Below, piece by piece: positions 1 to 12,271 of a stretch of DNA of 64,000 bases. The notes under the pieces were generated by a model. The model was not told where the DNA came from, ran no database searches, and saw nothing but the letters and a program-made list of their open reading frames with translations. The DNA comes from Warburgia ugandensis (taxonomy: Eukaryota; Streptophyta; Magnoliopsida; Canellales; Canellaceae): the NCBI GenBank assembly GCA_035236585.1, contig CP141128.1:36686684-36750683 (forward strand), in the 5' to 3' direction. Position 1 is the stretch's first letter, and each line of letters starts with the position of its first letter. The position numbers and the translations under genes are program-made.

Positions 1-997
1 CCCGATTAAACTATAAAATTTGCGGAGATGGTACTAGTCTGATGTTCCTTTTTTGTTTTGGATATTCCAATGATCCAACCGTTGGATCCTCATGGAATCA
101 AAGGGCTTTTGTAGATCACCTCACTCAAACTGATCTAATGGTGGAGATTTGATTTTAACGGGTGGAAATCCATGAAAAATTGGATTAAGGTTTCTTAAGT
201 GGAAACCCTAGTTTGTTTGATGCATCCCTAGACGGTCTTGTAGACAGACATGAGTTGTCTACCTTGGGTGCGCATGGGGACACGCCCCCTAAGAAAGAAG
301 AGAAAGAGGGGAAAGAAGAGAGAAATGGGGGAGGATTCTGGAGCTAAGATTTCAAGGCATTGCAGGGGACCTCATGAGGGACATTAGGAAAAATTTTGGG
401 AATTTTTATGGGGTATGTATAGGTGGTTTTGAAATTTTTATGATTACATGTAATTATCATGTTTCAATTCTTTTTATTATTAAATTGGCATTGGATTCCC
501 ACTACCACCTCCTTCTCCACTAGTAGCTGGTAGTGGTTTGACTCATGATGGTGGTCTTCTTGACTGTTGGCCCACCTTGTGGCCCCACACAGTTGTGAAA
601 ATATCCATTGCCCTTTTAATTCCAAAAATGGAGAAAAATAGAGTTTTTTCTTATGAACTCGGAATTGAGCGTACTTAGTGTCATTTCGATTTGTTTTCTG
701 AGTACATTCTAAAATTTGATGTCTTAGGTCTCGGTTATGAGTAAAATTACCATTTTAGCCTTTTATTAACAAAAATAGAGAAAAGCAAGGATTTTTCATT
801 CAGACTCAAAATTTGACATACTTACAGTCATTCTAATCAATTTTTTGAGTACATTACAAATATCCAAGTTTTAGGTTTTGATTTTATATTTATAAAAATG
901 AATTTTCTTGGAACTCAAAGTTCTAGTTCTACTTTTAGAATTTCAATTTTTAATTTTTAATAATTCAATTATATTCATAAAAATTAGGGTTATTACA
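1..997 (-). mobile_element. Element A: 3' LTR, partial at window edge
   Basis: This is the U3-side part of the 3' LTR of a minus-strand Ty3/gypsy fossil. It is a diverged copy of about 11085-12097 (by eye roughly 85% identical), starting with the shared stretch on GATTAAACT and ending with GGGTTATTACA at 997. Read on the minus strand the LTR begins TGTAATAACCC. A purine-rich tract lies just outside it on the minus strand, as expected for the 3' end of a retroelement interior. The remainder of this LTR lies before the window. Divergence from the other LTR suggests an old insertion. Confidence 0.8.
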
Positions 998-3900
998 ATC
1001 TTCCCTCTTATAAGAATTTCGTCCTGGAAATTTGCATATCAACTCGCTCAGGAGTTTTCATAGATCTTTCATAGCTTTACACATGTGGCTTTGCTACTTA
1101 AGGAAAACTCTATTTCCTTTCATTCATTTCTCATACTTCCTTCTCCTCAAAGGTATAAATCACATGGTTGGTTAATCAATTGACATATTAAAATGCTCAC
1201 ACATGACTACCCTTGCTAATTCATTATTCACTTAAGCTTATTCTTGCTAGACTTTTCAAAAGGATTAATAACTCTTAACTAAGTTATCCTTTTGTTTCAA
1301 AATCTTCTATTTCCCTTGACTAGTATACTAAATTTCTACTCCTCAATTTCACAAATCTTTCAATACTTCATATTTTTCCAATCTAACTTCTATTGCTCAT
1401 CCTCATTCCTCTTCAACTTATACAAGTTTTAACATATCTTTTCTAATAAGCATAGTCCCTAGGCTATTTACCAAAATGATATATTGATTGGATTCTATAA
1501 TTTCAACTATTGTTCTCTATAAGAATCTTCCAATATTTGGAAGTAATTATTTCTTCCAGGTTCTTCCATTATCTGGAAGTGATTACTTTATTTTTGTTCT
1601 AAAAATTCATACTTCTTTACTATTTCTTTCTATTGACAATTTCTTTTCAGATTCTGTCATGGAATAATAGTTTCCTTGTGATGATTCTTTTCTTATTCTC
1701 ATTCCATCTATTGTTTTTGTAACACTCTTTGTGTGCCATTTTATTCATAATGCTTACCTTTCTACAATTTTCCTTCCAAGATAGTTTATGGATAGTGTCA
1801 TTTAAATCTTCATATATATTCCTTATCCTCTTTTGTTATCTCTTTCTCATATTCAGAACAATATTATGAAAATTCTTATAATCCATGATCATATTTATCT
1901 CTTTCCCTTTCATATATATATATGTGTGTGTGTGTGTGTGTACATATATCATTGGTTTCAAAATTTCTTGATTATGTATTTCCTCATGCTTCTTTCAAGC
2001 ATACCTCATAACTTTTTCATATCATACTAACCCTTTATTTGAAGTACTCTTGATAATTACTATTAAAAGAGTCCATACTGACTTTGTAGTCATCCACTCT
2101 CAAGCCTTTAAAAACTCCATAATTTACCATATATTCTTCAATTCTCAACAATCTACCATAAACTCTTAAAGGTTCGTGTAATCAATGGCCAGCTTATACT
2201 AAAAGAATGTCCTTATAGTATGTAATACAATTAGTAAGAGATAAATTTCCCTAATTGTCATAGTCATTTCATATTTTAGTATCATCTTCCACCTTTGTTG
2301 GGTCAAATTCCATATCATCCTTAAAATTTATATGACCCTAAACTTTACTCCTTTTGGTCAATATTTACGCTTACCAGATAGTTGAATTTTTTTATAAGTG
2401 TTTAACATATACTCTATAAATGCTCCTCATTTTCTTATATCAATTCCATATATCATTACCAATTTATCTAATATATTTCATTCTCCTCAAATTCATGAAT
2501 ATCATTATCCATCTCATATAACTCAAAATATTGTTTTGATTTCATGCTATTGTGTTTCATTTCAGATTCCCTATTGATGATAATAAATTTGGGAATTACT
2601 CATCCTTATAGACTAAAGAGCACTTAATTTCCTCAATAATATCATTTATGTTCAATGCATCCTCACATTGATCCTTCCTTTTTCTTTTTCCAAGGAAATT
2701 TGTTGCTTTCCTAATGTAAATTCTATAATCACTCTTATCCTTAAAATTTGTTCTTTCAACTCATTTAAATAATTAGATGTCATTTTCCTCAATTATTATA
2801 GATATTTCCTCATTCAATCTCATGTTAGATTGAAAATCTTCAAAATATCTTAAGATTTATAACCACATATTTCTCCCAAAATCTGGATTCATACCTCATT
2901 CATAATCATCTCATTTGTTCAAACTTTAAACTTAAGTTTAGCTACCAATATTTGTTTATAGGTCTTCATTTCTCATGTTTATTTCACCGTTCCTTCAAAA
3001 TATATTTCTCTTTACTATATTTCTTAAATCTTTCAACATTACCAAATTTACCATATAAGTAAAATCAATATCTCTATTTATATGTAGCTCTTTATTTGCC
3101 ATGATCAATAAGATGTACTGCTCTTTATGATAATCAATAACTATATTTTCCCAAATCATTATATCAATATTTCTATTTTATTTTCCATGATCATTTCACC
3201 ATCCATGCCAAATGTACTTCTCCTTAATATAGTCCCAAAATTATTTTCAGTATCACCAAAGTTATTATATCAATATCCCTCTAATTCTTGATAATCCTTT
3301 TGTGCTAATTTCCACAATTAATTTATCATACCAATATAATTTCTATCTTAGTGATTTCATATTGTTGTACCATATGTATGGATTATAATTTCTTGGTTAA
3401 CCATATATTATCATGGTTTAATTATCTTTCTTAATAAGTTTGGGATTATATTTTTTTCCCATTTCAACATATCTAATTCTCTTATTCCTTATCATTTTTT
3501 TCTAATTTTAAAGATCATCTCTTCATGTTCTAAAATTTTATCATCTTTTTATTAAACCCTTTTCCTTTACTAATTTTGGAGAGACAATACTTAGTTATCT
3601 CCTTATTCATCATTATTTAAAACTATTCTCATTTACTAATTTTAAATTTTCTCACTTATCTCCTTAAATTCCTTTTAGGTAATATCATTTCTATTTTGAT
3701 GATTAAATCCATTTAACCAATTTCCATAATACTATATATGTAACAATTGTAACTCTTACATTTATATTTATTATTTATTATTATTAATTTTAATTTTTGT
3801 AATAATTCTAAAGTTTCAACTTTAGCACCTATTTCTCATAAATTTCTATTTCACCTTTCCTATAAAGGTTAAAGTTTTTCCTTCCACACTATTTCCATCA

Positions 3901-4386
3901 TATTTTTCCAACTTATCACTTCTTTCTCTTAATCTCCATTCTTTCACTTAATAATGGTTATATACATACTAGTATTGGTGTACTTTATTTCTACATATGT
4001 ATATTTACTCAGGACTTCAGGTTAGACCTAAATATCATACATTACATCTTTATCTATTATAATATTTTTCTTATTGATTTCTATATCTTACTATTCCCTC
4101 TATTAGGATTCTTACTTACTAAGTACTATTCCTAGTCCTTTCACTAAGTAATATCTACTTGTACTATACTATTCCTTCATTACACTAACTCTTTCTATAC
4201 TTATCCTCAACTAATGAGTTAACTCTTTCTAGACTCATCCCTCACTAATGAGTCAACTCTTTCAATACACATTCTCAACTAAGACTCCTATTTCTATATT
4301 CACTCACTATTTCTCATCTTCAACTTGGAATGTATATTGGACATAAAGGGTTGCAAGTGACTGGATGAATAGGCTCTAATACCAAC
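998..4386 (-). mobile_element. Element A: interior remnant of a Ty3/gypsy element
   Basis: This is the interior between the two LTRs of element A, read on the minus strand. It runs from the primer site at 4372-4385 to the polypurine tract and the typical gypsy tail GACGAAATTC near 1010-1030. Reverse-transcriptase-like residues can be recognised in about 2180-2720, including weak KKK-G-S-M-R-L and VDPAKVE-type motifs, by comparison with the related stretch at 50123-50660. The coding strand is A-rich and C-poor. The interior is heavily decayed, with many breaks, and shorter than a complete gypsy interior. No usable gene remains. Related fossils are the interiors at 40113-40511 and 49357-50660. 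Confidence 0.75.
4372..4385 (-). other. Primer binding site (initiator Met tRNA) of element A
   Basis: On the minus strand the sequence next to the LTR end reads TTGGTATTAGAGCC. This is one base away from TGGTATCAGAGCC, the complement of the 3' end of plant initiator tRNA-Met and the usual primer site of plant gypsy and copia elements. It lies directly beside the LTR boundary at 4387 and so fixes the strand of element A. Confidence 0.8.
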
Positions 4387-4726
4387 TGTGGTGACCTAGG
4401 TTTTTGAAATACATTTTTGTTATTTATTTTCAAATGATGGTAGACCAATTTTGCAAACATTTTGAAAACTTAAGTAGCAAATTTTTTTTCTTTGAAATTC
4501 TTTTCAGGAAAACCAAATGTCACATTTTACTCGCATAAACGTACATAATTTTGTATATAACATATGTTTCCAGTGGTTCACATACAGAATCCCTTTATTA
4601 CATCTTATGTCCAAAATACACAAATCAGAATACAATATAATCCTTTCCACAATAGTACATAGTCTTGATCAACAGTATGGTCTTTGTCTTCCCATGTCGT
4701 ATCCCTGCATTCTTTTCTTTCTGTAT

Positions 4727-4766
4727 CTGAGATATTGTAAACATTCAAATATTTATAACATCTCAG
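4727..4766. repeat. Palindrome near the 3' end of LTR A
   Basis: The inverted repeat TGAGATATTGTAAA with a diverged partner ending ATCTCA surrounds a short A/T loop. It is followed on the plus strand by GCAAGCTATGCTTGGTAGGG. The same hairpin and flank recur in LTRs B (39649-39686), C (45258-45286) and D (45744-45780), about 0.35-0.45 kb from the LTR 3' end. Confidence 0.75.
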
Positions 4767-5527
4767 CAAGCTATGCTTGGTAGGGGATTCAAGAACATAT
4801 GGAATCGTATAATTCAAAATTACAGTATTCATAATCATCATATTCCATATGAATCACATAATTCAATTTCCATGAACCATACCATATACGATCATTCTAT
4901 CATATAATTTATCATGTAACATCTACAAATGATAATTCCAAACCACTCATGACTATATTGTACGTATTTATATATATATATATATATATACGCTAAAAAA
5001 CCATGAAAAATAATCAATATCTCAAACATCAATAATCATACTTAGATATACTAAGTCGATAAATCATCCAAACTTTTGCTAGGAAAATACTCCCTCATTA
5101 GGGCAGTATTTGTAATGACCCCAATTTTTGTAATATTAAAATCCCATGAAAAGTTCAGTTTTAAAGATAAGGGCATTTTGATCATTTCACTAGTTTCCTT
5201 GACTAAACCCAGGAATTTGGTCCTAAAAATGGTTCCATTAGATGTATCTCAGAAAAAGGAATCCAACGAGACCAAAATCACCCAAAACGGAGTTAAAATG
5301 AGCAAGTTATGGCCCTTTGAAGTTCAGGGGCAAAATTGTAATTTTTACAAAAACAGGTTTAGCGGCAAAACACAGGGGCCCGTTTTGATACGGGCACCCT
5401 TCATCTTCAACCTCCTAGAGGTTTCTGGAATGGCGGTGTTTCAAGGAGAAACCACTGCCATTCTGGAGGTTTCTCCACCGCCATTCAAAGGCGGTTAGAA
5501 CCTCTCCAGAACCCTTTTTAAAAGCCC

Positions 5528-5535
5528 TATAAATA
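5528..5535 (+). promoter_or_regulatory. TATA box of LTR G1
   Basis: TATAAATA lies 417 bp after the LTR start and is followed by GAGCTC. The inverted copy G2 has the same motif 427 bp from its start. The likely retroelement transcription start is therefore about 30 bp downstream, leaving a leader of roughly 2 kb within the LTR. Confidence 0.7.
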
Positions 5536-5809
5536 GAGCTCTTGGGTGCCTCTAATGGCAGTCGAAAACCCATCGTGGAGCACTGACCTAGAGGGGAAAA
5601 TAAGGAGAAAAACCCAGAAATGAGCCAGGTACGTCCGAGATCGCTCAAAACCCATCTCCCCCATAGTTCCATGGTCAAATTTCCTAAGTTTTTGCATGAA
5701 AAACCATGCAAAACGGAGCCCGGGAGAGCCACTAAGGACCCAGGGACATCCCTTGGGCCACACTGGTTCGACAGGGTCGAACCAGGGTGTCCTAAGGACA
5801 CCCCGGTCC

Positions 5810-6030
5810 CCCATTCGACGTAGACGTTCTAGTCGGAACGTGATGCGTCGAACGCGTCTGAAGAAAACCAACGGGCGCGTCCGGGGACGTGCCCGCTAAA
5901 GAGGAAGACGTTCTGAGGAGTGCCGCGCGTCTGCAGACACGCCCGCTGAGGTGCACACTGCAGACGCGCAGCGCGCTAGCAAAGGCATCATTTTTTGGTT
6001 GTTAAGGAAGCTAGGGCGCATGACGCTGGC
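5810..6030 (+). other. CpG-rich leader tract in LTR G1
   Basis: This is a stretch unusually rich in CG dinucleotides for the window, with repeated GACGCGC- and ACGCGCC-like words. The matching stretch in G2 is about 38465-38600. CpG is normally lost quickly from methylated plant repeats, so this suggests a recent insertion. Confidence 0.7.
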
Positions 6031-6779
6031 GCGCAGCGCCCTAGCATTCCGTCTTTTTGTCTTTAAAGACTCTATGTACATATGATACTAAAACACTTAT
6101 AACTTGAGATCTAGAGCTCCGATTGAGGCACCGCAAAAGGCTTTGTGTCCGTGTCGACGACACGGACATATCCAAACTATAAAATCTCTGATCAAGGACC
6201 AATAAAAGGTGGGCATGACCCTTAGAATAGGATGGTGGCGCGTGGCCACTAGAACGTTGGAAAACTAAGGATACCAAGGCCAAATTAGGACCTTAGGACA
6301 CCCATAGGCATAGGGATGGACCCTTAATGCCTAAGTAATAAGACCCAACTACTCTGAAACCCATAAAAGATGGGTCAAACTAACCTTGATTCCCAAAACC
6401 ATGATCAGGAGCGTCTGAGGACAAAAGGGTTAGCGCGACCTAGCTAGGTAGGTGCTCTATCACTATTAGATTCTTTTAAAAGAACTATTATTGTTTAAGA
6501 ACATATATTTTAAATATATGACTTGATTTGCATTACTTAATTTAGCATGCATGATAAATGCTTTGTACATAGCCATGTTTTGAAATGATTGCATATACAT
6601 TATGCACATATATGTGTTGCAAACAAGCGCATACATTGTATGATTAAGTACTTGCAAAGATTGCATGTCCTTGAGGGTTGCCAAAAGACGCTGGAGTGCC
6701 GAGGGCCAGGCAGTTGTGAGGGACCCAAAGAGGACAGGTTTTGAAAGAGGTTTTGGGTTATTTGATCTTATGTGATTTG

Positions 6780-7040
6780 GGCTAGAAAGCCCATGGGTGC
6801 TATGCCGAGGGGTTTGGGTTGGCCACCCGGCCTCTACCACTAATAGGTGGATGGGTACCACGCCCAAAAAGAGGCAAGTCCCTATGTCGACTGCATGTGG
6901 TACAGGGGGCTACCACTGGTGTCACGGCACTGGGTCAACGTGTCATAGGCCCTGTGGAGGCTATGACCGAGTGTCCTCAGGTACCCGGGGACCACACGGC
7001 GAGGAGGTCGTGGGCATAGTGGACCCTATGGTTTGATGAT
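6780..7040 (+). repeat. Shared LTR block in G1
   Basis: Contains GGGTGCTATGCCGAGGGG, GGCCACCCGGCCTCT and GCCCAAAAAGAGGCAAG in order. The same ordered words appear in LTRs of other families (A, B, C, D, F and G2), although the sequence between them differs. Confidence 0.75.
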
Positions 7041-7317
7041 TTATGTGCATTGCATATGGCATGATATGAGGTTGGTCGACCATACCATAATAGATATCCA
7101 TGAGTTGGATTCCATGAAGCATTTTATGCATATCATAATGTTATGATATATATATGTATATCATACTTTCAATTTTGGATTATATGATCCTTTAAGTCGT
7201 TAGTATTTCAGTTTGACAATGGATTTTGATGTCGATGTTGAACGCACATGTTTGGAAAGAGCATATGATTTTTAAACATCGCATGCATTATAAAACTAGT
7301 AGTGATAGACTCCTACT

Positions 7318-7334
7318 GAGTATAATATATACTC
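7318..7334. repeat. Palindrome near the 3' end of LTR G1
   Basis: GAGTATAATATATACTC is a near-perfect 17-bp palindrome flanked by CTCCTACT and ACCCTATCC. A matching site lies in G2 (37175-37194) and a weaker one in F (21825-21842). Confidence 0.7.
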
Positions 7335-7779
7335 ACCCTATCCTTAACATTTTTCAGGATAGTTCCACTCATAAATAGAAGACGTCTCAGGAGATATTAG
7401 TGCTACAAGCAAGTGAATCAAAAAGAAGAAAGTTATACATGTAAGTAAACTCTCAACCCTTTGGACATGTATTTGTATTTAATTACAATTGGGCTGTGTG
7501 CTGTGACTGGACAGATGTGGGGAAAAACATTTATGGTTTCTGAAGTTTTTCAAAAACCACTTTAGCTGTTGTGAAGGCAAATGACACTCGGGGTTTTCAA
7601 AATGAGTTTAAAACTAAAAGGTTTCTATGAAATGGTTTTCAAATAGGGATGCATCCCGCCTTAGAAAATTAGGTATTGCATTTTAAAAAAATGCATGAGA
7701 AAACCCAGGTCGTCACAGTATTGGCCTCTCATTATGCCATGCATCATAATGCAAAATACTCAAGGATTACCATGCTGAG

Positions 7780-8010
7780 GTTTGATCCGTACTGGCACGC
7801 TCGGATAACTGCCCTATTCACCATTGATACCATGGTGGAAAATATTGTGTCACTACCCATACGGGGAGACAAGACTTTCATAGTGGGGCCTTCCCATAAT
7901 TGCCCCACCCAAGTTTTAACCTCTCTTTAGGCAAGGTATAATAATATCATCAAATTTCATGAAGCGGGTGGCCAAACCCTCATAACTTCCCTAGCATAGC
8001 ATCCCCAGGC
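7780..8010 (-). repeat. Shared LTR block in A
   Basis: On the minus strand this holds GATGCTATGCTAGGGAAG, GGCCACCCGCTTC, a GATATTATTATACCTTGCC-like word and GGGGCAATTATGGGAAGG. It matches 36450-36660 (B) and 44630-44880 (C) closely, and D, G and F more loosely. Confidence 0.75.
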
Positions 8011-8639
8011 TTATGTCTATTTAAAACAAAACCACTAGTCTACATGTTTGTATCTAAAATACTTCTTGTACATCTCAAACGATCTATCTTTTTATATTAT
8101 CATCCTCATATTTAGTATCTTCATACTAAGGATATAATCTCATTTCTAGATTTAGGGATCCTCATTTACAATGAATGATACCCATGTTCATACAAGTTCA
8201 AGGATTAACCATTTATTGTAAATGATCCCCATTTCCTTTAATTTGGCATTCATATACCAAATGTTATTAAGTGGAAGGATATTCATTTGATATAAATAAT
8301 ATCCATTATTATGCTCTTATCTAAGTTTAGGGGTAATCATAAATGATACCCATGTATTTATTATGTATTTCATCTAATTTCAACAGTTATTTCTAACTCA
8401 TATACATGAAGTATGATTCAAATGTAACTAAGCATATTATCATTCTAAAGCATTATAATGTCTATGTATAACAACAATTCCATAGACCATAGGTCTTGTA
8501 TTCTTAAAGTTCCACGTACCTTTATGTAGTGATCCATCCCTTCAAATCCTCCATGATTGACATATGTAATCTGTAAATACATACATATTATCATTATTTG
8601 TAAATTTTTGGACAATCTCCTATTTATATTCCTTATCTA

Positions 8640-9130
8640 ATCTTGTCCTTTGATGTAAAGAATCTGAATCTGTCTTGTATTCCTATCATCCATACAATCT
8701 ATCTTCCTCAGATAGTGTTTATCCTATTGATCAATAGATTTGACAGTCAGAATGATCTTCTAGGCTTCCAGATCTAAGTATTTTCTACCTCTAAGTCTTT
8801 GTGTGTCCATCTCTTTGATCATGATCTTTCATAGATCCTTTGATCAATAATTTATACTTGTTAATAAAGATCAAGGGCCTAGATCTTCTATCGTCTAGTT
8901 CTTCTTTGATCTAAGTTCAGTTATTTGATATCCTTAAGGAGGATGATCCTAGTTCTTTTCCTTGAATCATATTTGATCAAGGGTTAGGATTATTTAATCT
9001 AATGATTTAGATTTGTCTACAACATACATACATTGACACATAATAAAATACAACATTAGGATCCTTATTGTTCTTGATAATTCAAGATCTTATAGATCTT
9101 GTTTGATCATCCTTATCTTATTTACAATTT
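8640..9130 (-). repeat. GATC-dense tract in LTR A
   Basis: A degenerate stretch with many GATC words (TTTGATC, GATCAA, AGATCT) at far more than chance density. Counterparts in the same family lie at 35430-35920, 43860-44260 and 51335-51790. No open reading frame or clear period is visible. Confidence 0.6.
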
Positions 9131-12100
9131 TATTAGGATTAGATAATTCACTAACCTTTTATGCTATTATTATTATTAACCATTTAATGTTTTATAGGTT
9201 GAAGATAGCTTATTTTATTCTATGTCTAGACTGCTCCTCTTATTTCCAATTGACTAAGGCTTGCTAGTTGAATGGCTGAACACAAAGTGGTTGCTTCAAT
9301 TCTCATGTAAGGAGGCATTTATTAGAAAACCCCCTTAGCTCAAACTTTCATAAGGTTCCTATGGGCATTTTAACCCTATGTACTCTTTCTAATTTATTTT
9401 ATTTAAATTCATGAACATTTAAAATGTCATTCATGGGGCTTATTATTATCCTAGTTTGGGCCAAGGATTTGATAATCCTTATATTGTCCTACTAACTATA
9501 GCCCTTACTACCATTAAGTTCATGTCATTCATTCCATTTAAATGTCCTTCAACCCTATTTTTCATTTAATTACATTTTTAATGTAATTTACATAACATAA
9601 CATAAGCATTAAAGCATAAATAAATAAGTAAATCTAACAATTAAATCTACTAAGCAATAAAGACATTTACAATAACAGTAATAATCCAAATAAACACATT
9701 TAACATATCATCATGATCCAATGGCCATCTTTCATCCTATTTAGGGTTTTAAATCTTGATCTTTTATTTTTATCAGATCTACTCATTTTCCTCAAAGTGA
9801 TTTCATCACTAGATCATTGATATCATCTTATCACATGATTTGATCCTTCTTGATATAACCAATCAAGAAGATCTTAAGCCATTTTATCCAATTGAAGGGC
9901 ATAGATCTTAATATATCCCAAATTATCATCATCAAGCCTATTAATCCATATGATCGTAACTTTGTATCTTCATCCAAATACATCCACATTGTCCAATCAT
10001 CCTTGATCAAATTGATCAAAGAGATTACCATTCATTTTTATGGATTTTACTGCTTTTAAGTGTTAAGATCTTAAGATATGGAAAATAAATTACATCCATC
10101 CATTTAATTATTCTAATTATACATTTAGATCATCATGTAAACTATTTTAAAAGGTCTGATCATGCTTGATTAATCAGATCATGAAGAACCTTGCTCATTT
10201 TTATGATTTTTCTTCTTTTAAGGCTAGTTTTCTTAATTAAACATAGATCAATCAATTCTAACAATTGATTCTATGTTCCAAAATCATAAGATCATTTATG
10301 GATTAGAATTATAAAGTCTAATCATTCCAAATTTCACTGATCATCGAAATTAGTAATACTTTTCTTTACTAACAAAATTTTACATGCATCAAAACTTAAA
10401 TTTTCTAAGTTTAGTACCTTATACAAGTAACAAGGAATCTATTGCAACTTTTAGATCTAAAATTAGTGTTAAATTGATCTCTCAATTGAAGAAACAAAAT
10501 TTTAGTTCAAAAATTGGATGGCTGAGATCATTCGAACATAAAAGGACAAACGGGAGGTCAGCCCATGCCTATTACCTGGGATTACTGGTCATTAGGGATG
10601 CGTCATTGGTGATAGGTGAGACGGTCCAGGTCTGGACCGTCAAATCACTTAGCCTTGGATCACCCTCCAATCATCACAATCAAGAGCTGAGATTTCACCT
10701 CCTAGGGTTTATGGGCCCCAAGATTCCATCCAATGGTCAGAATTTACTTTTGACCTATCAAAGATGGAGATCTCACCATCCATTGACAGATCCATCATTT
10801 TCGATGGATTAGTGGCTGAAGGAGATTAGGGATGGCCAGAAATCACCCATGGAATGCTAGAAATGAAAGGGAGTGAAGTGGTGGCCTACCTTTGCCGGTC
10901 TGGAAAAGAGAAATTCACAAGAGGAGAAAAATACCAGTGAAAGAAAACCTAGTCGCCGGTGAAGTATACAGAGATAGATTCATCCTTCACCATTGCCAGA
11001 TATGGAGTGAGACCTTGGGGCTTTTGTAGATCTCCATGTATTGAAGAGATCCAATAGTCCATGATCTTTTTTCATTGGCTAGATTGGTTAGATTAAACTG
11101 TAAAATCTATCAGAGACGGTACCAGTCCGATGTTCCTTTTTAGTTTTGGATATTCTAATGATCCAGCTATTGGATCATCATGGAATCAAAGAGCCTCTGT
11201 AGATCATCTCACAAAAACTGGTCTAATGGTGGGGATTTGATTTTAACAGGTGGAAATCCATGGCTAATTGGAATAGGGTTTCCTAGGAGAAAACCTTAGT
11301 TTGTTTGGGATGACGCATCCCTAGATGCATCCACAAACAGACATGAGTTGTCTACCTTGGGTGCGTCTAGGGTTACCCCCTAAGAAAGAAGAGAAAGAGA
11401 TATAAGAAGAAAGAAACGAGGAAGATGGGGGAGGATTCTGGAGAGGAAATTTCAGGGCATTGTAGGGGACCTCATGAAGGACATTAGAAAAAATTTTGGA
11501 AATTTTTATGGGGTATGTAGAGGTGTTTTTGAATTTTTTATGATTACATTAATTATCATGTTTCAATTCATTTTATTATTAGATTGGCATTGGATTCCCA
11601 CTATCACCTCCTTCTCGACTAGTAGCTAGTAGTGGTTTGACTCATGATGGTGGTCTTCCAGACTATTGGCCCACCTTGTAGGGCCCACATAATTGTGAAA
11701 AGATCAATTTACCCTTTTAATTCCAAAAATGAAGAAAAATAGGTTTAATCTTATGAACTCGGAATTAAGCGTACTTAGTGTCATTTTGATTAGTTTTCTG
11801 AGTACATTCTAAAATTTGATGTACTAGGTCTCGATTATGAGTAAAATTACTAGATTACCCTTTTATTCATAAAAATAAAGAAAAATAAGGATTTTTCATC
11901 TTGACTCAGAATTTGACATATTTACAGCAATTCTAATTAGTTTTTCAAGTACATTACAAATATCCAAGTTTTAAGACTTGATTTTATTTTTATAAAAATG
12001 AATTTTCCTAGAACACAAAGTTCTAATTCCACTTTTAGAATTTCAACTATCAATTTTTAATAATTCAATTATATTCATAAAAATTGGGGTTATTACCGCA

Positions 12101-12271
12101 TGTACCAACTGCCATTATATTTTGACAGGATTCCAAGGCCAATAGGCATTGACCCATCTCTAGCACAAATATGCAATAGATAAGTTCAGATATATAAAAG
12201 ATTATTACAAAATGACAATGAAAATTTATAGTTTTGTCTATGTACGTATATACCTCATGGGCAGGAATTTT

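Larger units (their letters stand above)
5111..7717 (+). mobile_element. Solo LTR G1 (2.6 kb) inside LTR A, with GTATT target duplication
   Basis: The LTR begins TGTAATGACCCC at 5111 and ends GGTCGTCACA at 7717. The 5-bp flanks at 5106-5110 and 7718-7722 are both GTATT, an exact target-site duplication, and no interior is present, so this is a solo LTR. It is an inverted relative of G2 (36814-39354). It contains a TATA box (5528), a CpG-rich leader (5810-6030), the shared LTR block (6780-7040) and a palindrome (7318-7334). Open frames within it (for example near 5415-5871 and 6466-6867) follow GC-rich leader sequence and resemble no known protein. It looks young compared with its host LTR because many CpG sites remain. 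Confidence 0.92.
4387..12097 (-). mobile_element. Element A: 5' LTR (about 5.1 kb), interrupted by solo LTR G1
   Basis: On the plus strand this LTR runs from TGTGGTGACC (4387) to GGGGTTATTAC (about 12097). It therefore begins TGTAATAACCCC and ends GGTCACCACA on its own strand. Without the nested solo LTR it is about 5.1 kb. It is the same family as the LTRs at 32544-40112, 40855-45699 and 50661-52434. Shared parts include the GATC-dense tract (8640-9130), the conserved block (7780-8010) and the palindrome (4727-4766). It inserted into CACTA-1, whose Ptta-type gene resumes at 12098. Open frames inside it, such as 10384-10812, look like chance. Confidence 0.85.

Noticed and set aside
5415-5871. 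Overlapping minus frames in the G1 leader
   Set aside because: They lie in GC-richer untranslated leader near the TATA box and resemble no protein; similar shadows occur in G2.
8640-9130. GATC cluster as a bacterial-type origin or methylation region
   Set aside because: All surrounding features are plant retroelement sequence and the cluster recurs in each LTR copy.
10384-10812. 142-residue open frame on the plus strand
   Set aside because: It lies antisense within LTR A. No family motif is visible and the equivalent region of LTR B does not keep the frame.
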